Of a stretch of DNA of 48,348 nt, positions 42,001-48,348 are shown one piece after another; within the stretch, counting starts at the first letter, position 1; each line of letters opens with the position of its first letter. Under the pieces are notes generated by a model. It saw only the letters and a list, made by a program, of their open reading frames with translations. It had not been told where the DNA came from and ran no database searches. Position numbers and translations under genes: made by a program. Location: contig URTF01000006.1 in assembly GCA_900550695.1 (NCBI GenBank), forward strand, positions 1 through 48,348, given 5' to 3'. The DNA is from an uncultured Ruminococcus sp. (lineage in GTDB: Bacteria; Bacillota; Clostridia; Oscillospirales; Ruminococcaceae).

Positions 42001-43014
42001 CCTGAACGGATTGACCGTTGCCTTTATAATGCCCTGACGGTTGGAAATGATCCATGTATTTCCCTGATAATCGGTCAGAGCATCGATGATATTGCTGTTG
42101 AAATTATCGAGGGTCATCTGTAAAACATTGCCGTAAACATCGATCTTTGCGATGCCGTTGTCAGCGCATATCCAGTATGCCCCTTTTCCGTCGGAGCGTA
42201 TATTTGCTATCGAGGAACAGGGCGCAGCGTTCGCATAGACCGTCTGCTCTATCCTGCCGTCGGAAAGCTTGCAGCTGTAAATACGGGTGCTTTCCGTCCC
42301 CGCAAGGAAGATGTCATTCACCGCATGATCGACACAGTTGAACTGACTGCCGTCAAGAGCTGCGGTGCTGCGGAAGCATTTTCCGTCCTTGTATGCCGCA
42401 AGGATACCGCTGTTCGTGACAGCCATTATCGTTCCGTCCTCCGAAGCAGCGGCAGAAGTTATGTAGGTTATGTCGCTGTCGAACTGTACGACCGAAACGC
42501 CGTCCTCCTGTGAGATAAAATAAGAAAGTCCTGCCGTTCCGACAAAGATGTTTCCCTTGTTGTCCTCGGTGAAACAGCGTATCGACTTTTCCGAAAGTCC
42601 CTTTTCACTGCCGAAAGCAACCATCTCATGCGCCGAAGTATAACAGTAGACGGAGCTTTCATTCGTGCCGATCCACATATTGCCCCTTGTGTCGATATAA
42701 AGCGCACGAACACTGACAATGCCGTTCTCCGCACCGAAAAGCGTGAACCTTGTTCCGTCATAACGGTAAAGTCCCGTGTAAGTTCCTATCCAGATATAAC
42801 CGTCATCGGACTGAACTATCGCATTGACGCTGCTTGTCCCGAGGTCTGTTTCGCTGTTGTAAAACCTGACGTCAAAACCGTAAAAAGGATCAGCCGCAGT
42901 CTTTGCCTGCACGGATATTCCGCCGAAAACGGCAAAAGCACATATCATAAGCACACACGCCGCCAGACGCCCTGACAGCTCTTTCAGCATTTTAAGCTTT
43001 TTCATTTCCGGCAT
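39052..43014 (-). CDS. Giant hybrid sensor histidine kinase with beta-propeller sensor, receiver and Hpt domains
   Basis: About 1320 residues. A signal/anchor helix is followed by two-component regulator propeller repeats (about 40-680: WIGTYTGLYRYDG, IWISTYGQDGLIKYD), a Y_Y_Y-like domain and a second membrane helix (about 760-785). Inside the cell: HisKA with SHEIRTP near 818, HATPase with NAVKYT, DTGIGI and GTGLGLSI, a receiver with DDNEMN and FLDHMMPD, and a C-terminal Hpt with VHSLKSTS. All phosphorelay residues are present but no output domain, so a separate regulator must exist. The start at 43014 follows GAGAGGGGG and overlaps the upstream gene. Confidence 0.9.
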   Translation of the reverse strand: MPEMKKLKMLKELSGRLAACVLMICAFAVFGGISVQAKTAADPFYGFDVRFYNSETDLGTSSVNAIVQSDDGYIWIGTYTGLYRYDGTRFTLFGAENGIVSVRALYIDTRGNMWIGTNESSVYCYTSAHEMVAFGSEKGLSEKSIRCFTEDNKGNIFVGTAGLSYFISQEDGVSVVQFDSDITYITSAAASEDGTIMAVTNSGILAAYKDGKCFRSTAALDGSQFNCVDHAVNDIFLAGTESTRIYSCKLSDGRIEQTVYANAAPCSSIANIRSDGKGAYWICADNGIAKIDVYGNVLQMTLDNFNSNIIDALTDYQGNTWIISNRQGIIKATVNPFRNITGKYGLGEQVANAVCAADNTLYIGYDSGLQIILRDGTNCENALTDELSGSRIRNITEDSSGNIWISTYGQDGLIKYDPKDKTAKIFNEYSAGTNGSKFRFSIELSDGTVLAASPTGLTYIKDDAVTHVLTAEHGLDNTQILCAAEEENGRVLAGSDGDGIYVIEGGRIFYHIGSESISPVILRIVPYKDIYFIVTGTGLYTMNSSYEVSRITSFRYTNNFDIYIDDEKDTAWIMGSSGLLAVSAQELSEDSCTSYKLYNRKNGFSASITANSWNLCTEDKRLVFCSSSGVYTVSLRDLCNSTTDFNIAVNQVKLNDNDIVYPVSEEGYTGKFVIPSDAKRLDFEPSVLNYTLSDPAVHIELEGFEASSIDVTQSELSDVSFTNIKHGTYKLFFRLLNPDGTVEKEAVYLVEKEAEFYETTIFEAYLILIAAACIAFITWIITKLGSLSVIRRQYNEISAAKEEADRANNAKSQFLANVSHEIRTPINTILGMNEMILREADSEDILGYAADIKNSGKMLLSIVNDILDISKIESGKIRIICGEYDISNMLIDTVHMAQIKCREKGLRFRFDISPDIPSRLYGDELRIKQVITNIVTNAVKYTEHGHVAFKVYSENISDGEINLVVSVEDTGIGIKDEDKDKIFNKFERLDENRNKTVEGTGLGLSICKSLLKLMGTELRFISTYGSGSVFGFSVRQKKLGEETIGELKLSEEGKGSYVPSFTAPDATILVVDDNEMNLTVVKSLLKPTKIRIDTANGGLKCLEMVKDHRYSLIFLDHMMPDIDGTETFRRIRDGEGVCKNVPIVALTANAFSDSRELYMKLGFSGYLSKPVDPEKLEKTVLELLPSELVKPYDKDSAESAAHSIGDMNGLRYIDRSVGMKYSGENETLYAEIMRAFADAAEENAARLRQEFNDGDFRNYAVNVHSLKSTSLTVGASEVSELAKKLELAAKNGETDIIKAEHETLMKMYSDLVDEINLILS

Positions 43015-43579
43015 TATCCCCCTCTCCGTCAAATGTCCTCCTCCTGACAATCTTTACCGTCAGATATGCAAGCACCATTGAAAGCACCTTATCAGGTATG
43101 TCAATGAACATTTGTGAAACGACCGCTTTGACCGCCGTTCCGATACGATACTGCGAAAGCATATCGAAAAGCGCATTGCCCCAGACATTGTTCGTCCTGC
43201 CGTCATAAAGCATGCAGTTGACGGGAACTGCGCAGGCAACCGTTATCACTCCCATAAGTATACCCGTACACAGCGCACCGAAAAGCGAACCGCAAAGTCC
43301 TTTTTTTGCAATAGCTCCGACCGCAATGCCGATAATAACGTTTATCAGTGAAAAAAGTATCGAAGAACCGCCGAAGCACAGCCTTGAAATAAGATTTGAC
43401 ATAAATCCGACTGCGCCGCCGACTATCGGACCGCATAAAAATGCCGATATCATCGTTCCGACCGTGTCGAGCCAGAACGGAACGGGACATAAAAGCGTAA
43501 ATATATGTCCGCATATATTCAGCAGTATGCACATCACCGCCGTTACGGCAATGCCGGCATATTTTTTCTTTTTCATCAT
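42992..43579 (-). CDS. ECF transporter S component-like membrane protein
   Basis: 195 residues from the ATG at 43579 behind AAAGGGG. Five to six hydrophobic helices, with PVPFWLDTVGTMISAFLCGP and GAVGFMSNLISR as in ECF S components and related substrate-specific membrane proteins. No ECF ATPase or T component is nearby. Its end overlaps the start of the sensor kinase gene by 23 bases, so the two are co-expressed; it may bind a small molecule for import or help the sensor (inference). Confidence 0.75.
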   Translation of the reverse strand: MMKKKKYAGIAVTAVMCILLNICGHIFTLLCPVPFWLDTVGTMISAFLCGPIVGGAVGFMSNLISRLCFGGSSILFSLINVIIGIAVGAIAKKGLCGSLFGALCTGILMGVITVACAVPVNCMLYDGRTNNVWGNALFDMLSQYRIGTAVKAVVSQMFIDIPDKVLSMVLAYLTVKIVRRRTFDGEGDNAGNEKA

Positions 43580-43710
43580 AAAAGTTCCCCTTTTTTTGAC
43601 CTGTTGATCTCGATTTTCCATAATATTATATCATTGAATGAGAATTTTTTCAACAAAATTTGTTATTTTCTTTAATTTTATTAAAAAGATCGGTTTTAGT
43701 TCCGCCGCTA

Positions 43711-43739
43711 TTGAAATATGCGTTGTTTTATGCTATACT
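43711..43739 (+). promoter_or_regulatory. Promoter of thiI
   Basis: TTGAAA (43711-43716), 17-base spacer, TATACT (43734-43739). Confidence 0.65.
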
Positions 43740-43785
43740 AATGGTAATTATGCTGAATTCATCAGATTTTTCGGAGGAATATAAA

Positions 43786-44970
43786 ATGAGTGAAATTATC
43801 CTTATAAAAGAGGGAGAAATTGCCATAAAAGGCCTTAACAAACGCAGCTTTGAGGACGCTATGGTAAGAAATATCCGCCGCAGACTTTCACGCCTCGGCA
43901 AGTTCGAGTACGACCGCTCACAGTCCACAGTCGTTATCCGTCCTTTGAGCGAGGACGTTGACTTTGACGAGGTTGAGGACGTTGTATCAAAGGTCTTCGG
44001 CATCGCTGCTTACTGCCGTGCGCTCGTTGCGGAAAAGGATTTTGAAGTTATCGCAAAGTCGGCTGTCGAATACAACCGTGAGGTGCTTGAAGCCGCACGT
44101 TCCTTTAAGGTAAACGCCAAGAGAGCGGACAAGAACTTCCCCATGCGCTCGCCCGAGATCTGCGCAGAGCTTGGCGGAAGGATTCTTGACGCTTTCCCGC
44201 ACCTTGTTGTTGACGTAAATAACCCCGATGTTATCATCACCGTTGAAGTGCGCCAGACCGAGGCTTATATCCATTCGGGCAACAAAAAGGGCGCAGGCGG
44301 AATCCCCGTCGGCACTTCCGGTCAGGCAATGGTACTCCTTTCGGGCGGCATCGACAGCCCCGTTGCGGCTTATATGATGGCAAAGCGAGGCATAAAGCTT
44401 TCCGCTATCCACTATGTTTCCCCTCCGTACACCTCCGACAGAGCAAGGCTCAAGGTTGAGCGCCTTTGTCAGAAGCTTACTCCCTGGTGCGGCGACATTG
44501 CTTTCTACTGCGTTCCTTTCACAGAAATTCAGGAAAAGCTCCGTGACAACTGCCCCGAAGAGCTTTTCACCATCATCATGCGCCGCCTTATGATGGAGAT
44601 CGCCCAGCGAATATGCGAAGAAAAACAGATACAGGCTTTGGTCACGGGTGAAAGCGTAGGTCAGGTAGCAAGTCAGACTATCGGAGCCATCGTCTGCACG
44701 GACGCAGCCTGCCGTATGCCCGTTTTCCGCCCCGTTATCGGTATGGATAAGATCGAGATCATCGAGATCGCACGTAGGATAGACACCTTTGAAACATCTA
44801 TCGAGCCTTACGAGGACTGCTGCACGGTGTTTACGCCAAAGCACCCCAAGACAAGACCTGTCCTCGCCGATGTTGAAGCCGCACAGAACAGCTTTGATTT
44901 CGAGCCGCTTATTCAATGGGCAGTCGAAAACACCGAGCTTAAGGTTTTCCGCAGCGGCGAAAGCGAATGA
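43786..44970 (+). CDS. thiI: tRNA 4-thiouridine synthase ThiI
   Basis: 394 residues from an ATG behind GGAGGA. Ferredoxin-like start, THUMP domain (about 60-165, RSFKVNAKRADKNFP), then the PP-loop ATPase with LLSGGIDSPVAAY and a C-terminal DCCTVF. It adenylates U8 of tRNA for sulfur insertion and may supply sulfur for thiazole. The rhodanese domain of the E. coli enzyme is missing, as is usual in Gram-positives, where a dedicated cysteine desulfurase supplies sulfur; that gene is not beside it. Confidence 0.95.
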   Translation: MSEIILIKEGEIAIKGLNKRSFEDAMVRNIRRRLSRLGKFEYDRSQSTVVIRPLSEDVDFDEVEDVVSKVFGIAAYCRALVAEKDFEVIAKSAVEYNREVLEAARSFKVNAKRADKNFPMRSPEICAELGGRILDAFPHLVVDVNNPDVIITVEVRQTEAYIHSGNKKGAGGIPVGTSGQAMVLLSGGIDSPVAAYMMAKRGIKLSAIHYVSPPYTSDRARLKVERLCQKLTPWCGDIAFYCVPFTEIQEKLRDNCPEELFTIIMRRLMMEIAQRICEEKQIQALVTGESVGQVASQTIGAIVCTDAACRMPVFRPVIGMDKIEIIEIARRIDTFETSIEPYEDCCTVFTPKHPKTRPVLADVEAAQNSFDFEPLIQWAVENTELKVFRSGESE

Positions 44971-45028
44971 TACCATTCCCCCAAAATGCTGATTTTGTGC
45001 GATATATCATCATTTTTGAAAATATTTC

Positions 45029-45057
45029 TTGCAATTCAGAGAATAATATGTTATAAT
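45029..45057 (+). promoter_or_regulatory. Promoter of the unknown gene at 45131
   Basis: TTGCAA (45029-45034), 17-base spacer, TATAAT (45052-45057). Confidence 0.65.
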
Positions 45058-45130
45058 TTAAATTGTATTGTTGAAAATAAAATTACGGCGGTGCGGATAA
45101 AGATCCTGCCGTCGGGATCGGAGAATTATA

Positions 45131-46105
45131 ATGGCATTTCCCGTTTTTACACCGTCTTATTTCAAAGAGCTTGTTGACGTGACAGGCCCCGAGGAAAAAT
45201 ACAAGGACTTTTCCGATATCATCGTTTCCCCTGCAGCTGTCGAGTATGTTCTTTATCTGAGCAACCCCGACGTTGTTCGCAGAATGATGAAGGAAAAGAC
45301 GCTCTCCTTTAATATGGTACAGCTCACGGGCGAAAAAGAAAAACCATTCCTCGAAAGCTCAAGGGCTGCTGTCGCTGCCAACCCTACAGCACAGTATTAC
45401 TGGCCGCTCCGTTCGCTCTTTATGGGTATCCTTCAGAATAAGGAGATACCGCTCGAGAGCCGTCTGCTCCTGCTCAACTACGGCGTCAAGACCGTTCAGG
45501 GCATGATCGACCAGCAGCAGCCGAACCTTATCCCCGGATTTATCGAACGCTTTGTAATGGACAAGGATTATGAAAAGACCCTCAAATTCTTTGACGGTAT
45601 CTCTTTCACCCCTGCATTCTCACTTGCAGACGGCATCTCGCTCCTCAAAGCTGTCAAGAAAACAACTCCCGCATTCAAGGAGATCATGGCTGAGGTCTAT
45701 AAGAACCTTGGTGTTTCAGGACCTGAAACACTTAACCTTGTCGATATGAACAATTATGTTAAGATGCGTGAAAAGTACAGAGATGATTTTCTCGCAAATC
45801 ACTCCGACTGGATGGAAAATCTTCTCATCAACTACGTCTGGACATATTGCCTCCCTTATGCCTGCGCCGATAAGCTCAATATCTGGGACAACTATGTGTT
45901 CTTCTGCGCACTTTATAACGCTTATAAGGTGCTTCTCACCTGCTATATGGACGGCAAGGGCGAAGAGGACTTCGTAAAGGCCGTTTCATCATTCGATGAT
46001 GCGCTCCGTCAGAGCGGCGATGACCTCATCTGGAAGATGGTCCTCGCAATCAAGAATGCAGGCGAAGCAAACAACGGCGATATGGCTATCCTTGTTCTCA
46101 GCTAA
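45131..46105 (+). CDS. Conserved-looking cytosolic protein, unknown
   Basis: 324 residues, mostly helical by composition, no signal peptide or membrane helix. Aromatic-rich segments stand out (NPTAQYYWPLRSLF, WTYCLPYACADKLNIWDNY). No catalytic or binding motif was recognised. GGAG lies nine bases before the ATG and codon use matches its neighbours, so it is a real gene. It stands alone between thiI and the methionyl-tRNA synthetase-like gene with its own promoter. Confidence 0.75.
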   Translation: MAFPVFTPSYFKELVDVTGPEEKYKDFSDIIVSPAAVEYVLYLSNPDVVRRMMKEKTLSFNMVQLTGEKEKPFLESSRAAVAANPTAQYYWPLRSLFMGILQNKEIPLESRLLLLNYGVKTVQGMIDQQQPNLIPGFIERFVMDKDYEKTLKFFDGISFTPAFSLADGISLLKAVKKTTPAFKEIMAEVYKNLGVSGPETLNLVDMNNYVKMREKYRDDFLANHSDWMENLLINYVWTYCLPYACADKLNIWDNYVFFCALYNAYKVLLTCYMDGKGEEDFVKAVSSFDDALRQSGDDLIWKMVLAIKNAGEANNGDMAILVLS

Positions 46106-46143
46106 GTTTCGAAAATAAACTATAAACACTATTGTCAATGACG

Positions 46144-46183
46144 ACAAAGCGCAGTGCATAATACTATGTGTGCGGCGCTTTGT
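46144..46183 (+). terminator. Hairpin between the unknown gene and the metG-like gene
   Basis: ACAAAGCGC (46144-46152) and GCGCTTTGT (46175-46183) with an inner TGCATA/TATGTG pairing, followed by TTAATTT and then the GGAGG of the next gene. A terminator or attenuator. Confidence 0.6.
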
Positions 46184-46204
46184 TTAATTTATGGAGGTTT
46201 TGTT

Positions 46205-48232
46205 ATGGGAAACAATGCTAATCCCGAATATAACAAGAAGAAAATTTCAAGAGATAACCGCCCCGAATTTCCCAAAAGAGCAGTTATCACGGGCGGTATG
46301 CCTTACGGCAACAAGCAGCTCCACTTCGGACACGTCGGAGGAGTTTTCGTTTTCGCCGATGTTTACGCAAGATTTCTTCGTGACAGAATAGGCAAGGACA
46401 ACGTTATCTTCGTCAGCGGCACAGACTGCTACGGCTCGCCTATCGCAGAAAGCTACCGCAAGCTTGTCGAAGAAAAAGGCTATAAAGGAACTATCCGTGA
46501 CTTCGTTCAGGCTAATCACGAAGATCAGAAAGCGACCCTCGAAGCTTACGAAATAAGCACGAACCTTTTCGGCGCATCGGGTCTTGGCAGAACAGCCGAG
46601 ATACACAATATGGTTTCCGATAAGCTTATCCGCAGACTTTATGAGAACGGCTGCCTTAAAAAGATCACAACTCCGCAGTTCTACGATGAAAAGGTCGGCA
46701 CGTTCCTCAACGGCAGACAGGTCATCGGCAAATGCCCCGTTCAGGGCTGCCAGTCCGAAAAGGGCTACGCAGACGAGTGCGACCTCGGTCATCAGTATAT
46801 GCCCGTGAACCTCATCGACCCACGCTCCACGCTTACGGGACTTCGCCCCGTGTTCCGTGACGTTACAAACTGGTATTTCAAACTCACCGAGTATTATTCT
46901 CTTCTCAAAGATTATATGAAAATGCTCGATGCAAAGGATAACGTCCGTCAGGTCGTAAAGAAAACTATCGGCGAGTTCCTCGAACCTCCCGTTATCTACG
47001 TTATGAACGACTATATGGACACCTACCTTTCCGTCAAGGATCGGATGGCAGAACACGAGCTTATCGAAGAGCCGAAAAAGACTTCGTTCACTATCAAGTT
47101 CAACGAACTCACCGACCGTGACAAGGCGTGTGAAATACTTACCGAAAAGGGCGTCCGCTTCAGAACGGGCAAGACCCTCGTTCCGTTCAGACTTACGGGC
47201 AATATCGAGTGGGGCGTTCCCGCTCCCGTGCTCGAGGGCGAAGACCCACATACAATTTGGGTTTGGCCTGAATCGCTCTGGGCTCCTATCTCGTTCACAG
47301 TCGCTTACCTCGAATCTATCGGCGCAGATAAGGATAAGTGGAAAGACTACTGGTGCTCCAAGGACGCAGGCATCTACCAGTTCATCGGTCAGGACAATAT
47401 CTACTTCTACGGCGTTGCACAGACAGCAATGTTCTGCGCACTCCAGAGCGGCGAGATCACTGCCGAAACTCCCGACGGCGAGCTTCAGAACTCAACCCTC
47501 GTTGCGAACCACCATATCCTCTTCCTCGATAAGAAAGCTTCGAGCAGCGGCTCTGTAAAGCCTCCAATGGCTAAAGACCTCCTCAATTATTATACAGCCG
47601 AGCAGCTCCGTATGCACTTCCTTTCGCTCGGACTCGGTATGCGTTCGGTAAGCTTCCAGCCGAAGCCGCTCAATCCTAACGCAAATCCCGACGACAGCGA
47701 CCCCGTAACAAAGGAAGGCTTCCTCCTCTCGAACGTTTTCAACAGAATAATCAGAACCTGCTTCTACGAAACACAGAAGTATTTTGACGGCAATATGCCT
47801 GTCGGAAAGGTCTCGGACGAAATTCTCGCAGAAAGCGAAAAAGCTGTCCTCGAATACGAGCGCTTTATGTATAAGTTCGAGTTCCATCAGGTAACCTACG
47901 TCCTCGATTCCTATATCAGAAAAGCAAGCAAGTATATGGCAAAGTACAAGAACGAGACCGATAAGAGCGACGATAACGAAAAGCGTAAGCAGTGGCTCAT
48001 CGACGTTTTCCATACCATAAAAACAGCAATGATACTTCTCCACCCTATCGCTCCGAGCGGTACAGAGGGCGTCAGAGATTACCTCCAAATCGACGAAACA
48101 GTATGGAACTGGGATAATATCTTTGATACGTTTGAAACACTTCTCCCGAATGAGAACGAGCATAAGCTTAAGTTCCTTGAACCGAGAACAGACTTCTTCA
48201 CACGTCACGAAAGCCAGTTTAATAATGCGTAA
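46205..48232 (+). CDS. metG: Methionyl-tRNA synthetase-like class I aminoacyl-tRNA synthetase
   Basis: 675 residues from an ATG behind GGAGG. The Rossmann fold starts ITGGMPYGNKQLHFGHVGG, with H40-F-G-H43 as the HIGH motif. A zinc-knuckle region (GKCPVQGCQ and later Cys) and an insert follow. The KMSKS loop is K444-A-S-S-S, keeping the first Lys and a Ser but not the second Lys. WGVP and YFYG motifs fit MetRS. It is shorter at the C-terminus than enzymes with a tRNA-binding tail. It charges tRNA-Met or is a paralogue; a second metG in the genome would decide. Confidence 0.82.
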   Translation: MGNNANPEYNKKKISRDNRPEFPKRAVITGGMPYGNKQLHFGHVGGVFVFADVYARFLRDRIGKDNVIFVSGTDCYGSPIAESYRKLVEEKGYKGTIRDFVQANHEDQKATLEAYEISTNLFGASGLGRTAEIHNMVSDKLIRRLYENGCLKKITTPQFYDEKVGTFLNGRQVIGKCPVQGCQSEKGYADECDLGHQYMPVNLIDPRSTLTGLRPVFRDVTNWYFKLTEYYSLLKDYMKMLDAKDNVRQVVKKTIGEFLEPPVIYVMNDYMDTYLSVKDRMAEHELIEEPKKTSFTIKFNELTDRDKACEILTEKGVRFRTGKTLVPFRLTGNIEWGVPAPVLEGEDPHTIWVWPESLWAPISFTVAYLESIGADKDKWKDYWCSKDAGIYQFIGQDNIYFYGVAQTAMFCALQSGEITAETPDGELQNSTLVANHHILFLDKKASSSGSVKPPMAKDLLNYYTAEQLRMHFLSLGLGMRSVSFQPKPLNPNANPDDSDPVTKEGFLLSNVFNRIIRTCFYETQKYFDGNMPVGKVSDEILAESEKAVLEYERFMYKFEFHQVTYVLDSYIRKASKYMAKYKNETDKSDDNEKRKQWLIDVFHTIKTAMILLHPIAPSGTEGVRDYLQIDETVWNWDNIFDTFETLLPNENEHKLKFLEPRTDFFTRHESQFNNA

Positions 48233-48255
48233 TTCGTAATTCGTAATGCGTAATT
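48229..48255. repeat. Short tandem repeat TAATTCG/TAATGCG
   Basis: Three to four seven-base units directly at the end of the metG-like gene; such runs often mark intergenic repeat insertions. Confidence 0.7.
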
Positions 48256-48284
48256 ATTTGCATAGCTCAACTTTGTTTGGAAGT

Positions 48285-48348
48285 TGCGAAGCCAAGCAGC
48301 TGGTCGAGCTGAGCACAGCTCGTCAGGTGTCCAGAGGGCGGAAGCCCT
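48285..48348. repeat. Start of a hairpin-rich intergenic repeat, cut by the window end
   Basis: GAGCTGAGCACAGCTC forms a hairpin, and TCCAGAGGGC with a following GCCCT begins another that the window end cuts off. GC-rich compared with its surroundings; no gene. Probably a dispersed repeat, but no second copy is in the window. Confidence 0.45.

Overview
The window looks like a chromosome segment of an anaerobic, low-to-mid GC Firmicute of the class Clostridia, most like a gut Ruminococcus or relative (inference). The clues are near-consensus sigma-A promoters with 16-18 base spacers, GGAGG-type ribosome binding sites, many U-tailed terminators, a Clostridium kluyveri-type succinate/4-hydroxybutyrate pathway, a rubrerythrin, FeoAB iron uptake, a ClpC-type ATPase and a truncated spoIIID.

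Region 1 (1-8.2 kb) is a type I restriction-modification island: hsdM, a half-length hsdS, a DUF3990/DUF3791-like gene, a fic gene and hsdR. Beyond hsdR lies a two-domain hsdS cassette without a credible start codon. The first 42 bases of the window repeat the 5' edge of that cassette exactly, in inverted orientation, so another hsdS copy points out of the left edge. This is the architecture of a specificity locus that shuffles by recombination.

Region 2 (8.2-16.4 kb) is metabolic. A MetE-like (YxjG-type) methyltransferase sits behind a long structured leader, next to a LysR regulator. Divergent from it are cat1, sucD and 4hbD (succinate to succinyl-CoA to succinate semialdehyde to 4-hydroxybutyrate), then a type Ic aspartate aminotransferase.

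Region 3 (16.4-26.6 kb) is nearly all on the minus strand. It has a ferric-type ABC transporter operon ending in a metallo-beta-lactamase-fold gene, a TetR gene with a perfect palindromic operator and a frameshifted ATC-hydrolase-like gene, and a feoA-feoB-feoC-like-HMA operon behind a second TetR gene.

Region 4 (26.6-31.5 kb) is an accessory patch. It holds a possible structured RNA, a spoIIID remnant, a helicase with an inserted nuclease-like domain flanked by inverted copies of a 100-base MITE-like element, an excisionase-type remnant cut at the third MITE edge, and an HTH protein fused to a degenerate desulfoferrodoxin.

Region 5 (31.5-39 kb) has a DivIVA-like coiled-coil gene coupled to an orphan fumarase beta subunit, a clpC-like gene, rubrerythrin under a palindromic operator, a candidate type I toxin-antitoxin locus beside a type II YafQ-like pair, a CPBP protease gene broken by a (TA)16 tract (candidate contingency locus), and a DUF4190 protein.

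Region 6 (39-48.3 kb) has a giant hybrid sensor kinase with an ECF-S-like membrane protein, then thiI, an unknown gene, a methionyl-tRNA synthetase-like gene, and the start of an intergenic repeat at the right edge. No rRNA, tRNA or CRISPR array was seen.
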